64,000 nt of DNA from Maridesulfovibrio sp. (GTDB lineage: Bacteria > Desulfobacterota > Desulfovibrionia > Desulfovibrionales > Desulfovibrionaceae), in assembly GCF_963677005.1 (NCBI RefSeq), contig NZ_OY781616.1:2365001-2429000 (forward strand), written 5' to 3'. Below, piece by piece: positions 16,952 to 26,443 of the stretch (position 1 is its first letter; each line of letters opens with the position of its first letter). The notes under the pieces are model-generated. The model saw nothing but the letters and a program-made list of their open reading frames with translations, ran no database searches and was not told the origin of the DNA. The translations under genes were made by a program, and so were the position numbers.

Positions 16952-18403
16952 ATGTCCGGACCAGTAAAAAAACGATTGTCCGTATTCACTTTGTCAATGA
17001 TGACCGTTGCTGCGGTCTGCAGTCTTCGCGGTTTGCCCATGATGGCAAAAGAAGGCTTATCGATGATTTTCTATATTTTATTTTCAACAATCATTTTTCT
17101 TATCCCGGCCTCGCTGGTGGCAGCGGAACTCGGAGGAGCATTCTCAAAGGAATCCGGCGGAGTGTATACCTGGGTCAAAGCCGCATTCGGTTCCCGCTGG
17201 GGATTCACCGCCATCTGGCTGCAGTGGATACAGAACGTGGTCTGGTATCCTACCGTGCTCGGATTTGCGGCCGGAGCACTTGCCTACCTGTTCATGGACC
17301 CGGGACTGGCCAAAAGCGGTGCCTATACCGGCACAGTTATTCTGGTAGCATACTGGGTAGCCACATTCCTGACCCTTGCCGGTACTGACGTGGTCAGCAA
17401 AGTAACAAAATACGGGGTCCTGTTCGGCACGGTTCTGCCCGGAGTTCTGATAATCGTGCTCGGCCTGCTCTGGGTGAATATGGGCAATCCGCTGGAATTC
17501 ATGCACGTTTCCCCGGCCATTGCCGAAGCGGAAAAGGCTGCCGGACAACTTCCCCATGCAAGGCTGTTCCCCAACATCACCGGCCTCGGCAGCGTGGCCT
17601 TTCTGGCCGGGATCATCCTGCTTTTTGCCGGGGTGGAAGTGCACGCCGTACACGCCAATGAACTTGAAAACCCCGGCAAGCAGTTCCCGGAATCAATGTT
17701 CCTCGCTGCGGGTGTGATTTTTCTCCTCTTCACCCTCGGTTCCCTGTCCGTGGCTGCGGTGCTCCCGGCAAAAGACATAAGCCTCACCGCAGGACTCATG
17801 CAGGCCTTTCAGATGCTTCTGGGTAAATTTCACCTGGAATTTCTCACCCCGGTCATCGGGCTTCTGGTTGCCTTCGGGGCAATCGGCGGGGTCATGTCCT
17901 GGATCAGCGGCCCGAGCCGAGGCCTGCTGCACACGGCAGATCAGGGCGAGCTTCCCCCGATTCTGGCCAAGACCAACAAGAAGGGCATGCAGATAAACAT
18001 CCTCATGGTTCAGGCCATCATTGTAAGTCTGCTGGCCGGTCTCTACTTCATTATGGATAACGTCAGCGTGGCCTTTTTCATGATTTCAGCCATGACCATA
18101 ACCCTCTATCTGGTCATGTACATATTGATGTACGCCGCAGCCATAAAACTGCGCTACACTCAGCCGGACCTGCCGAGAACATACATGGTTCCCGGCGGCT
18201 TTTACGGTCTTTGCGCCGTTGCCGGAATAGGACTGCTCGGCGTCTGCTTCGCCCTTGTGGTCGGGTTCTTCCCTCCGACCAACCTGCAGGTAGGCAACCC
18301 CGCCCTTTATGTGGGCCTTGTCGCTGGCGGCCTGATTGTTTTCGTGGGACTGCCGCTTCTCATCAACGCCATGAAGAAACCTGAATGGAAGAAAAAAAGC
18401 TGA
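16952..18403 (+). CDS. APC-family amino-acid antiporter, probably glutamate:GABA (GadC-like)
   Basis: Polytopic membrane protein of 483 residues with about 12 hydrophobic segments. It has the glutamate:GABA antiporter look: MMTVAAVCSLRGLPMMAKEG at the N-terminus, ELGGAFSKESGGVYTWVKAAFG near 60, and GPSRGLLHTADQGELPP near 310. ATG 16952 follows AGGAGGT. The glutamate decarboxylase gene lies 277 bp downstream on the same strand, so glutamate import with GABA export is the likely job. This rests on context; other APC substrates are possible. The gadC name is not given because identity is not proven. Confidence 0.82.
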   Translation: MSGPVKKRLSVFTLSMMTVAAVCSLRGLPMMAKEGLSMIFYILFSTIIFLIPASLVAAELGGAFSKESGGVYTWVKAAFGSRWGFTAIWLQWIQNVVWYPTVLGFAAGALAYLFMDPGLAKSGAYTGTVILVAYWVATFLTLAGTDVVSKVTKYGVLFGTVLPGVLIIVLGLLWVNMGNPLEFMHVSPAIAEAEKAAGQLPHARLFPNITGLGSVAFLAGIILLFAGVEVHAVHANELENPGKQFPESMFLAAGVIFLLFTLGSLSVAAVLPAKDISLTAGLMQAFQMLLGKFHLEFLTPVIGLLVAFGAIGGVMSWISGPSRGLLHTADQGELPPILAKTNKKGMQINILMVQAIIVSLLAGLYFIMDNVSVAFFMISAMTITLYLVMYILMYAAAIKLRYTQPDLPRTYMVPGGFYGLCAVAGIGLLGVCFALVVGFFPPTNLQVGNPALYVGLVAGGLIVFVGLPLLINAMKKPEWKKKS

Positions 18404-18680
18404 TCCGGACAATACGCGCCGGGCTAGTTGTCTCCGACGGCACCTCTGTTCTCAACAGATCGCTAAAACTCAAAGCAAAGCTTTTCGTTAAGCGACTGTA
18501 AGGCCTGCCGGGGGCCTCAACCCCTTTTGCAAAAGGGTTTGAGAATCCCAAAACCTTTTATTAAGGCTTCGCCGTTTCAGATGACAAAACGGCAACACCC
18601 TTAAAACGGACATTTTAACAGTCGAAAACTAAATCAGATTATCAAAAGCGCAAAGCGCAACAAATAAAGGAGATCTGCAA
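18404..18680 (+). repeat. Intergenic repeat, copy B (diverged), before gad
   Basis: This 277-bp gap ends with AGATTATCAAAAGCGCAAAGCGCAACAAA at about 18637-18665, in pieces matching the terminal block of the dispersed repeat. Upstream it has CTAAAACTCAAAGCAAAGCTT, similar to the core of the other copies, and a separate palindrome CCCCTTTTGCAAAAGGG at 18523-18539. The block ends directly at the AAGGAG ribosome-binding site of the decarboxylase gene. Confidence 0.55.
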
Positions 18681-20084
18681 ATGTTGCACGAAAGAGATAG
18701 AATCAGAGAAGAGCTTCTTGATGACGTCTACGCAACCCCGGACTTGGCCGTGGTGTTGCCCAAGTACAAATTTCCCAAGCAGGAACAGCGCGCCAGAGAC
18801 GTATACCAGTTGGTGCACGATGAATTGATGCTGGATGGGAATTCCCGTCAGAATCTGGCCACATTCTGCTCCACCTGGGTCGATCCTGAAATCCACAAGC
18901 TGATGGACGAGTGCGTGGACAAGAACATGATCGACAAGGATGAATACCCCCAGACAGCAGAGCTTGAAGGGCGTTGTGTACATATGCTCGCCGATCTCTG
19001 GAACTCCCCGGACGCACGGAACACCCTCGGCTGCTCCACCACCGGATCGTCCGAAGCGGCCATGCTAGGCGGAATGGCCATGAAATGGCGCTGGCGCGAA
19101 AAAATGAAGGCTCAGGGAAAACCCGTGGACAAGCCCAACATGATCTGCGGCCCCGTGCAGATATGCTGGCACAAGTTTGCCAGATACTGGGATGTGGAAC
19201 TCAGAGAAATTCCCATGGAAAAAGGTCGGCTGATCATGAACGCCGAAGAAGTCATCAAACGCTGCGATGAAAACACCATCGGAGTTATTCCCACTCTCGG
19301 AGTAACCTATACCTGCGACTACGAACCGGTAAAGGAAGTCAGCGAGGCACTGGACAAGCTGCAGGAAGAAAAAGGCTGGGATATTCCCATCCATGTGGAC
19401 GGTGCGAGCGGCGGTTTCCTGGCCCCGTTCTGCGATCCCGACCTTGAATGGGACTTCCGGCTTGAAAGGGTCAAGTCCATCAACACCTCCGGCCACAAAT
19501 TCGGTCTGGCTCCTCTTGGTGTGGGCTGGGTCATCTGGCGTGACCGGGAAGACCTTCCCGAAGACCTCATTTTCTGGGTCAACTACCTCGGCGGAAACAT
19601 GCCGACATTCGCCCTGAACTTTTCCCGGCCCGGCGGGCAGATTGTAGCCCAGTACTACAATTTTCTGCGTCTGGGACGCGAGGGATACCGCAAAATCCAG
19701 CAGGCCTGCTACGATACGGCCGCTTATATTGCCGATGAAATAGATAAACTCGGCATGTTCGAAATCATCTACAACGGACGTGGCGGTATCCCGGCTGTAT
19801 CATGGTCGCTCAAGGAAGGAGTGAATCCCGGTTTCAGCTGCTATGATTTCTCCGACCGGCTGCGTTCACGCGGCTGGCAGGTTCCTGCCTACTCCATGCC
19901 TGCAAACTGCGAGGACCTCGTAATCATGCGCATTCTCGTCCGCCACGGAGTAAGCCGTGATCTCGGACAGCTGCTTGTGGAAGACATGAAACGGTGCATA
20001 GAATACTTCAAGAAAAACCCGGTAACGACCCCTCTGGGAGCCGAGTACGGCGGTTACTCGCACGGCGGTTCCGGGCACAAGTAA
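18681..20084 (+). CDS. gad: Glutamate decarboxylase (PLP-dependent)
   Basis: Converts glutamate to GABA and CO2, consuming a proton. The 467-residue length equals that of E. coli GadA/B. Motifs seen: [12 protein letters not shown] (119-131), HVDGASGGF with D240 pairing to the PLP nitrogen, and [13 protein letters not shown] with K273 as Schiff-base lysine. The C-terminus ends HGGSGHK, echoing the histidine-containing tail that closes the active site of GadB at neutral pH. ATG 18681 follows AAGGAG. With the upstream antiporter it would form a glutamate-dependent acid-resistance or GABA-shunt module. Confidence 0.95.
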   Translation: MLHERDRIREELLDDVYATPDLAVVLPKYKFPKQEQRARDVYQLVHDELMLDGNSRQNLATFCSTWVDPEIHKLMDECVDKNMIDKDEYPQTAELEGRCVHMLADLWNSPDARNTLGCSTTGSSEAAMLGGMAMKWRWREKMKAQGKPVDKPNMICGPVQICWHKFARYWDVELREIPMEKGRLIMNAEEVIKRCDENTIGVIPTLGVTYTCDYEPVKEVSEALDKLQEEKGWDIPIHVDGASGGFLAPFCDPDLEWDFRLERVKSINTSGHKFGLAPLGVGWVIWRDREDLPEDLIFWVNYLGGNMPTFALNFSRPGGQIVAQYYNFLRLGREGYRKIQQACYDTAAYIADEIDKLGMFEIIYNGRGGIPAVSWSLKEGVNPGFSCYDFSDRLRSRGWQVPAYSMPANCEDLVIMRILVRHGVSRDLGQLLVEDMKRCIEYFKKNPVTTPLGAEYGGYSHGGSGHK

Positions 20085-20401
20085 TCTGAGAAATCCCGAT
20101 ACACTCAAAGACGGAGTGTAAATCAAATAATTCGGTCCGGTTCCGCGTTGGAACCGGACCTTTTATTTTGCTCCGTACTTATTCCCGTCACCCATGCGGT
20201 ATCCGTACACCGGAACAGACCGCATGGCGCCCTATCTCCCGGACGAACTGCCGGAGAAAGGCTATTCCCACCCATTTACGCCCGCACCAATATCAGCGGA
20301 ACTGATCGTTTTACATTGACAATTCTATCCAGCTCGGCAATGTTGTTACCGAATTTGATTCTGTACGCACACAAAAGAATTAATTATTATGGAGTAACAC
20401 T
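20085..20401 (+). promoter_or_regulatory. Region between gad and nikA
   Basis: 317 bp. After the gad terminator there is no gene. A TTGACA at 20316-20321 could be the -35 box of nikA, but the -10 is poor. GTAACAC sits at 20393-20399 next to the nikA GTG and TTGTTAC near 20343; these resemble NikR half-sites reported in Desulfovibrio, but their spacing is far wider than the usual operator, so NikR control is not shown. Confidence 0.35.
20134..20169 (+). terminator. Rho-independent terminator of gad
   Basis: GGTCCGGTTCC (20134-20144) and GGAACCGGACC (20150-20160) form a perfect 11-bp stem with a 5-nt loop, followed by TTTTATTTT. Confidence 0.92.
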
Positions 20402-21997
20402 GTGGACAAATTTAATAAGTTTTTATTTGTTTTTGCCGTGGCCTTTTTCTGTATTTATCTGATTACACCTGCTCATGCGGCAGAATCGAAGACCTTGAAT
20501 TACTCATGGTCCACCAACGTGGGGAAGCTCAACCCTCATGCATATTCGCCGAACCAGATGTTTGCGCAGGCCATGGTCTATGAACCGCTTGTCCGGTACG
20601 GCAAAAACGGCAGAATTGAACCGTGGCTTGCCGAATCGTGGACCATTTCCCCGGACGGCAGAACATATACTTTCAACCTGCGCAAAGGAGTTGTTTTTTC
20701 GGACGGCACCCCTTTTGACGCCAAGGCGGTCAAACAGAACTTCGACGCGGTTCTGCACAACTCCAAACGGCATGACTGGCTTGAATTCATAGCCCAGATA
20801 GGCAAAACGGAAGTTGTGGACAGCAACACATTCAGGCTGACCCTGAAACATTCCTATTACCCAACTCTGCAGGAACTGAGTCTGATCCGCCCCATGAGAT
20901 TTCTGGCTCCGTCAGGATTTCCGGATAACGGAGACACGGCCAAAGGCGTAAAAAAACCGATCGGCACCGGACCGTGGAAACTGGTCGAGATCAAAAAAGG
21001 CGAATACGACCTGTTCGAAGCAAACGAAAGATATTGGGGCGAAAAACCGCATTTTGAAAAACTGCTGGTCAAGGTGATTCCCGACTCCGACGGACGCGCC
21101 ATTGCATTCGATACCGGAGAAATTGACCTCATTTACGGTTCGGGCGGTCACGGCAGCGGCCAGATCGGCCTTGATACCTTCCAGCGATATCAGGCGGACA
21201 AAAACCTGATCACCGGCATCTCTCAGCCTCTGGCAACACGTATGCTGGCCATTAACAGCAACCGCTTTCCCACTGACGACATTGCTGTACGCAAGGCCAT
21301 TCTGCACGGGGTAAACAAGGGGGCAATCGTAAAACATATTTTCCTGGGCGTTGAACGGCAGGCGGAAACCCTGTTTGCTCCCGACAAGCCATACTGCGAT
21401 CTGAAACTTGCCCCGTTCGCATTCGACACCAAACAGGCCGAGGCTCTTCTGGACGAAGCTGGATGGAAAAAGGAAAAGGGTCAGGATTACAGAAGCCGGG
21501 ACGGAAAGACTCTGGAACTCACGCTCTGCTTTGTGGGTAACGACAGCCTGCAGAAATCCGTTGCCGAAGTTGTTCAGGGCGACCTCAAAAAAATTGGGAT
21601 CAAGGTCCGTCTTGTCGGCGAGGAAAAGGACTCTTTCCTTTCCAGACAGAAAAGCGGTGAATTCGGTATGATCTTCGGCGACACCTGGGGTTCCCCCTAT
21701 GATCCCCATTCCTTCTGCAGTTCCATGCGCAAACCGGCCCACGCCGATTATCAGGCACAGCTCGGGCTGCCCATGAAAAAAGAGATAGACCGCAAGATCA
21801 GTGAAGTGCTCCTCAGCGTTGACGAGAAAAAACGTCAGGACCTCTACCGGGACATCCTCACCACGCTACATGAACAGGCTGTCTACCTGCCGCTGTCGTA
21901 CATGACCAACATATACGTGCACAGGCCGGGACTCAAGGGAGTTGAATTCGGCAACACCAAGTATGAAATTCCGTTTGAACTCATGCACGGGAAATAG
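20402..21997 (+). CDS. nikA: Nickel ABC transporter periplasmic binding protein NikA
   Basis: Binds nickel (as a chelate) for import to feed hydrogenases and other nickel enzymes. The 531 residues start from GTG 20402 (GGAG upstream) with a signal peptide cut near AHAAES. The mature chain tracks E. coli NikA closely: NVGKLNPHAYSPNQMFAQAMVYEPL, in pieces, then WLAESWT, IGTGPW, ANERYWGEKP, DSDGRAIAFDTGEIDL, TWGSPYDPHSF, and DILTTLHEQAVYLPLSY. This argues for nickel rather than peptide. It is the first gene of nikABCDE; the nikB ATG follows after 2 bp. Confidence 0.95.
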   Translation: MDKFNKFLFVFAVAFFCIYLITPAHAAESKTLNYSWSTNVGKLNPHAYSPNQMFAQAMVYEPLVRYGKNGRIEPWLAESWTISPDGRTYTFNLRKGVVFSDGTPFDAKAVKQNFDAVLHNSKRHDWLEFIAQIGKTEVVDSNTFRLTLKHSYYPTLQELSLIRPMRFLAPSGFPDNGDTAKGVKKPIGTGPWKLVEIKKGEYDLFEANERYWGEKPHFEKLLVKVIPDSDGRAIAFDTGEIDLIYGSGGHGSGQIGLDTFQRYQADKNLITGISQPLATRMLAINSNRFPTDDIAVRKAILHGVNKGAIVKHIFLGVERQAETLFAPDKPYCDLKLAPFAFDTKQAEALLDEAGWKKEKGQDYRSRDGKTLELTLCFVGNDSLQKSVAEVVQGDLKKIGIKVRLVGEEKDSFLSRQKSGEFGMIFGDTWGSPYDPHSFCSSMRKPAHADYQAQLGLPMKKEIDRKISEVLLSVDEKKRQDLYRDILTTLHEQAVYLPLSYMTNIYVHRPGLKGVEFGNTKYEIPFELMHGK

Positions 21998-21999
21998 CA

Positions 22000-22944
22000 A
22001 TGCTGCGTTACATACTGAAACGGATTCTTATCCTCATCCCCTTATTGCTGGGGGTCTCGCTGGTAGTCTTCCTGATCCTGAGACTGGGTCAGGGGGACCC
22101 GGCCATGTCCTACCTGCGCCTCTCGAACATACCGCCGACCGATCAGGCTCTTGCGGTGGCCAGGCAGGAACTGGGATTGGATCTGCCCATACCGGTCCAG
22201 TACATGAACTGGCTGGGCAAGGCACTGCATCTTGATTTCGGACGGTCCTATGTAACCGGCAACCCGGTGCTGGAAGAGATTCTCTACTATCTGCCCAACA
22301 CGCTGAAACTGGCCGGATTCTCCCTGCTGCTCACACTGGCGGTAAGTCTGCCACTGGGTATCTGGGCGGCACTGGAAAAGGACCGCATGCCGGACCACAT
22401 CACCAGGCTGATTTCGTTTGCCGGGGTATCCATGCCCGGTTTCTGGCTGGGATTCATCTGCGTCTGGATTTTCTCCATCAAGCTCGGCTGGCTGCCGCCG
22501 CTGGGCATGGGAGGACTGGACCACATGATAATGCCGGCCATATCCATGTCGCTCATGTCGCTTGCAATCAATATCCGCCTGATCAGGGGAAACATGCTCG
22601 ACAACATGCATGCCCGCTATGTGCTTTATGCCAGAGTCCGGGGACTTCCGGAAAGCGTCGTGGTCGGCCGCCATATTCTGGTCAATTCGCTGATTCCGGT
22701 AATTACCGCCATAGGCATGCACGTCGGGGAACTGTTCGGAGGGGCGGTTGTGGCCGAAAGCATCTTCTCATGGCCCGGTGTCGGCCGGTATGCCGTTTCC
22801 GCAATTTACAACCGCGATTATCCGGTAATGCAGTGCTTCATACTCATAATGACTTCCATATTCGTACTCATGAACCTGGGGGTCGATATCCTCTACGCGT
22901 GGCTGGACCCGCGCATCCGTCTTGAAGGAGGAAACCACCAATGA
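22000..22944 (+). CDS. nikB: Nickel ABC transporter permease NikB
   Basis: First inner-membrane permease of the nickel importer, 314 residues with six hydrophobic segments. The N-terminal MLRYILKRILILIPLLLGVS and the EAA loop (ARVRGLPESVVVGRHIL) are typical of the DppB/NikB family. The terminal SWPGVGRYAVSAIYNRDYPV segment is also characteristic. Its TGA overlaps the nikC ATG (ATGA). Confidence 0.94.
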   Translation: MLRYILKRILILIPLLLGVSLVVFLILRLGQGDPAMSYLRLSNIPPTDQALAVARQELGLDLPIPVQYMNWLGKALHLDFGRSYVTGNPVLEEILYYLPNTLKLAGFSLLLTLAVSLPLGIWAALEKDRMPDHITRLISFAGVSMPGFWLGFICVWIFSIKLGWLPPLGMGGLDHMIMPAISMSLMSLAINIRLIRGNMLDNMHARYVLYARVRGLPESVVVGRHILVNSLIPVITAIGMHVGELFGGAVVAESIFSWPGVGRYAVSAIYNRDYPVMQCFILIMTSIFVLMNLGVDILYAWLDPRIRLEGGNHQ

Positions 22945-23795
22945 TATCCCCGCAGGGCTTGATGAAGACCTTCAAACGCAGCATCCCGGCCATCGCGCTG
23001 ATACTGGCTATTGCCATCTGTTCCATGGCGGTGCTGGCCCCGTACGTGACCTCCTGTGACCCCACCGAGGTTAATCTTGAATACAAGTTCGCACCGCCTT
23101 CATGGGAACATCCGCTGGGCTGCGACCATCTGGGCAGGGATGTCCTTTCCCGGCTTCTTTACGGCACACGCACGTCGATAAGTTCTGTGGCAGCCATAAT
23201 GGCCGTTGTCCTGATTCTGGGCTTCGGTGTCGGAACGATTTCAGGCTACGCCGGGGGAGCCGTAGACTCATGCCTCATGAGGTTCTGCGATGTTTTCCTG
23301 ACGTTTCCGACATTCATTCTGGCCATGTTCCTGATCGGTGTTCTGGGCACGGGCATTATCAATGTCATCATTGCCGTATCGCTCACCCACTGGGCCTGGT
23401 ATGCCAGAATCATCCGCAGCATGGTCCTTTCCCTGAAAAACAGGGAATACGTGCTGGCCGCAAGAGTTGCCGGAACAGGACGGGTCCGCACCGTCCTGCA
23501 GCATATCCTGCCGCCGGTAGTGGCCCAGCTGATAATCCTGTGTACGCTGGATATCGGACACATGATGCTCCATGTTTCTGGGCTGTCCTTTCTGGGACTG
23601 GGCGTAACCCCGCCCACACCGGAATGGGGAGTGATGATCAGCGATGCCCGGCAGTTTATCTGGACCCATCCGAGCCTGATCATGATTCCGGGCGCGATGA
23701 TATTCATAACCGTCATGGCCTTCAACCTGCTGGGCGACACCCTGCGCGACAGGCTGGACCCGGAACTCAGCATTCAGGAGGAGGGCGTCCGATGA
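22941..23795 (+). CDS. nikC: Nickel ABC transporter permease NikC
   Basis: Second permease, 284 residues, DppC/NikC family. Features are the HPLGCDHLGRDVLSRLLYG segment near residue 54, an EAA loop (AARVAGTGRVRTVLQHILPP), and the C-terminal FNLLGDTLRDRLDPEL. ATG 22941 follows GGAGG. Its stop overlaps the nikD start. Confidence 0.94.
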   Translation: MISPQGLMKTFKRSIPAIALILAIAICSMAVLAPYVTSCDPTEVNLEYKFAPPSWEHPLGCDHLGRDVLSRLLYGTRTSISSVAAIMAVVLILGFGVGTISGYAGGAVDSCLMRFCDVFLTFPTFILAMFLIGVLGTGIINVIIAVSLTHWAWYARIIRSMVLSLKNREYVLAARVAGTGRVRTVLQHILPPVVAQLIILCTLDIGHMMLHVSGLSFLGLGVTPPTPEWGVMISDARQFIWTHPSLIMIPGAMIFITVMAFNLLGDTLRDRLDPELSIQEEGVR

Positions 23796-24604
23796 GTGAT
23801 TCAGTTTTTCTGGAGGTCCGAGGACTGTCCGTACGGACCGCCGGCCGCGAACTGGTTTCCGAGGTCGGTTTCAAGGCATATCGCGGCAGGGTGCTCGGTC
23901 TGGTGGGAGAAAGCGGAAGCGGCAAGTCTCTGACCTGCCTGTCCGTACTTGATCTTCTGCCCAAGGGGCTCGCCAAAAGCGGAGAGATATCCGTTCAGGG
24001 GCGATCCCTTGAAAACTATCCCTCGGTCAGAGCCCTTCGCGGCGCTTTGATGGGCATGATCCTGCAAAACCCCATGAGCTGCTTTGACCCGGTGTTCACC
24101 ATCCGCAGCCATTTCAAGGAAACCTTTTCTGCACACGGGTCCGGACTTCGCGGCAATGAAGACCGCATGATCGCGGCATTGGGCGAAGTGGGCTTTACCG
24201 ACCCGGAATCCGTTCCGGACCTGTATCCTTTCCAGATGAGCGGAGGAATGCTTCAACGGGTAATGATCGCCCTGACGCTGATAATGGAATCCCCTTTCCT
24301 GATTGCGGATGAACCGACCACAGATCTGGACACGGTCGCGCAGGCTCAGGTTCTGGACCTGCTTGCCGGTCTCAAACAGAGGCGCGGACTGGGCATGCTG
24401 CTCGTTACCCACGACCTGGGTGTCATAGCCCGCCTTGCAGATGATGTGGCTGTCATGCGTAACGGCAGAATTATCGAAAGGGGCGGCGTACACGATATAT
24501 TCGGCAATCCTCAGCATGAGTACACGCAAAAGCTGATCAACACCCATCTTGATTTTTCAGGATACAACCGCAACGGAGAATCCGTCAGCCATGCCTGTAG
24601 TTGA
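23792..24604 (+). CDS. nikD: Nickel ABC transporter ATP-binding protein NikD
   Basis: Cytoplasmic ATPase of 270 residues. Walker A is GESGSGKS at 39-46, the signature is MSGGMLQRV near 150, and Walker B is LIADEPTTDLD. The start ATG 23792 overlaps the nikC stop and follows AGGAGG. A much longer open frame continues upstream in the same frame but is antisense-like shadow of nikC. The end overlaps nikE by 14 bp. Confidence 0.93.
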   Translation: MSDSVFLEVRGLSVRTAGRELVSEVGFKAYRGRVLGLVGESGSGKSLTCLSVLDLLPKGLAKSGEISVQGRSLENYPSVRALRGALMGMILQNPMSCFDPVFTIRSHFKETFSAHGSGLRGNEDRMIAALGEVGFTDPESVPDLYPFQMSGGMLQRVMIALTLIMESPFLIADEPTTDLDTVAQAQVLDLLAGLKQRRGLGMLLVTHDLGVIARLADDVAVMRNGRIIERGGVHDIFGNPQHEYTQKLINTHLDFSGYNRNGESVSHACS

Positions 24605-25406
24605 ACTGAAAAACATAAGCAAATCGTACGGCCGGGGAGGTTTTTTCCGTAAACGTGAGAATTTCTCCGTTCTGAAAAACATCAACCTCGAACTGCATGC
24701 CGGAGAATGTCTGGGACTTGTCGGACGCAGCGGGTCCGGGAAGAGCACCCTCGGCAGGATAATGCTCGGGCTGGAATCACCGGATTCCGGTACTGTCCGC
24801 ATTCTGGGCAGGGACGTCACGGGGATGAAAAGCCTGCCGCGTGAACTCCGCCGGGAGGTACAGGTCGTGTTTCAGAACGCCATAGGCTCTTCCAATCCGC
24901 GCATGACCGCCGGGCAGATCATTGCCGAGCCTCTGCGCAATTTCGACGGTCTGAAAGGGAGTGAACTGAACGATAGGGTTGCGATGCTTCTGGAGCAGGT
25001 CGGTCTTTCCCCGGACGATGCGACAAAACTGCCCGGACGTTTCAGCGGAGGACAGCTTCAACGGGTCTGCATTGCCAGAGCCCTTGCGTCCTCTCCCAAA
25101 GTAATCGTGCTGGATGAAGCTGTAAGCAGCCTCGACATGCTCATTCAGGCCCGCGTGCTGGATCTTCTGGAAAACCTGCGCAAACAGTATGGAACGGCAT
25201 ACCTGTTCGTTTCGCACGACCTGCGCCTTGTCAAACGCTTCTGCAGCCGTTCGTTTCTCATGAACAACGGCGAACTGCATACCTTTTCTTCAGAAACGGA
25301 TGCGAATACCGAGGCCGGTCTTGCACTCAGGGAACTGTCGGGAGCGATTCTGCCTCCCCTGCCCAAAGGATATGCGGAACCCACGGCAGGAAATGCCGAG
25401 AGCTGA
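24591..25406 (+). CDS. nikE: Nickel ABC transporter ATP-binding protein NikE
   Basis: Second ATPase, 271 residues. Walker A GRSGSGKST near 45, signature FSGGQLQRV near 156 and Walker B VIVLDEAVSSLD are present. Start ATG 24591 (MPVVELKNISKSYGRGG) lies within the end of nikD. A strong terminator follows. No nikR gene is in the window. Confidence 0.93.
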   Translation: MPVVELKNISKSYGRGGFFRKRENFSVLKNINLELHAGECLGLVGRSGSGKSTLGRIMLGLESPDSGTVRILGRDVTGMKSLPRELRREVQVVFQNAIGSSNPRMTAGQIIAEPLRNFDGLKGSELNDRVAMLLEQVGLSPDDATKLPGRFSGGQLQRVCIARALASSPKVIVLDEAVSSLDMLIQARVLDLLENLRKQYGTAYLFVSHDLRLVKRFCSRSFLMNNGELHTFSSETDANTEAGLALRELSGAILPPLPKGYAEPTAGNAES

Positions 25407-25436
25407 GCATAAACAAGCCTGTTTTACTGAAAAGAT

Positions 25437-25480
25437 GAAAGCCCGAACCAGCTTCTTGCAAGCCTGGTTCGGGCTTCATT
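25437..25480. terminator. Terminator between nikE and the USP operon
   Basis: GAAAGCCCGAACCAG-type arm (25437-25451) pairs with CTGGTTCGGGCTTC (25464-25477) in a long stem. AT-rich sequence flanks both sides, so it may work in both directions for the convergent nik and USP operons. Confidence 0.75.
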
Positions 25481-25574
25481 ATAACCGGAATCCGAGGAAA
25501 CTGTCCCGGACGGGTTCGGAAAAAGGGGACCGAACCCGAGGGTAGAAAGGAAGTTAATCGGGACTTTTCTCCAG

Positions 25575-26441
25575 TTACCTCAGGATAAGTATAGAGGACA
25601 ACGTCTTATTGACCAATGATGCAACTTTCTCGCGGGAGAAAAGACGTTGCATAGGAGACCGGGGGCTGAGCCATACAGCCATCAGTTCCCTGCGGGTTCC
25701 GGTAGATATGAAAGACTCAAGCGAGTCTTCATTGACAACTTTAACCAGAGCGCGAACGCCCCTTTCCAGATAATAGTCGAGAACTTTGCCCATCTGCTGC
25801 TCGACTTCCTCCTTGAGATGATCGTGTTTCAGAACACCGACAATCTCAAGATCGGCATGGTGGAATGTCACCAGCTGGTTGATCATTTCCAGAGATTCCT
25901 GAGTCACATCGGCATGGTCCAGACAGCAGACGACCTTGGAAACAGGATGTTCGTCCTTGATGATGAGCACGGGGCAATCCGCATTGTCGGCGATTTTTCC
26001 CGGAGCCTGCGGGTCCTCGTCCCAGCTGCATCCGCTCTGTCCGCAGCCGATGATTATCAGGTCGCTTCCGTCCTCCTTTGCTTCCTGAAGCACGGCCTTG
26101 ACCGGCTGGGCGTTACGCAGGTGCAGGTGCAGCCTTTTGCGGCCGGAAAGCTCTTCCCCGACAAGGTTTTTGCCCAGAGCCTTCATGCCGTGGTTTTCCT
26201 CTTCGCTGACATACAACTCGGCATTGGACCCCATAAGCTTGAGCAGATCCCTGCTGTAATTCTGCAGCATACGTGCTTTCGGGTTGGATTCCTCGAAAGA
26301 GGCTCCCACGTCCGGGGAACCGGCGCTCTTGTCCATGGCCAGCAGAACGAGTTCCGGCCAGGTGTTTTCGGCAAGCTTGGCCGCATGCCGGATAGCGTAC
26401 ATGCTGTATGTGTTTTCATCCACAGGAACAAGTATTTTCAT
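25575..26441 (-). CDS. Tandem universal stress protein (two USP domains)
   Basis: A 288-residue protein made of two UspA-like domains: residues 1-150 (MKILVPVDENTYSMYAIRHA) and about 155-288 (KVVCCLDHADVTQESLEMIN). An intact G-2X-G-9X-G(S/T) ATP-binding loop is not obvious in either half. The longest frame begins at 26657, but ATG 26441 has GGGAGGT upstream and starts at the natural domain boundary. It is the last gene of the long minus-strand operon and lies 2 bp after its neighbour. Confidence 0.88.
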   Translation of the reverse strand: MKILVPVDENTYSMYAIRHAAKLAENTWPELVLLAMDKSAGSPDVGASFEESNPKARMLQNYSRDLLKLMGSNAELYVSEEENHGMKALGKNLVGEELSGRKRLHLHLRNAQPVKAVLQEAKEDGSDLIIIGCGQSGCSWDEDPQAPGKIADNADCPVLIIKDEHPVSKVVCCLDHADVTQESLEMINQLVTFHHADLEIVGVLKHDHLKEEVEQQMGKVLDYYLERGVRALVKVVNEDSLESFISTGTRRELMAVWLSPRSPMQRLFSREKVASLVNKTLSSILILR

Positions 26442-26443
26442 TG

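Noticed and set aside
20343..20399. NikR operator before nikA
   Set aside because: The half-sites are about 44 bp apart, not the usual 14-16, so it is not claimed.
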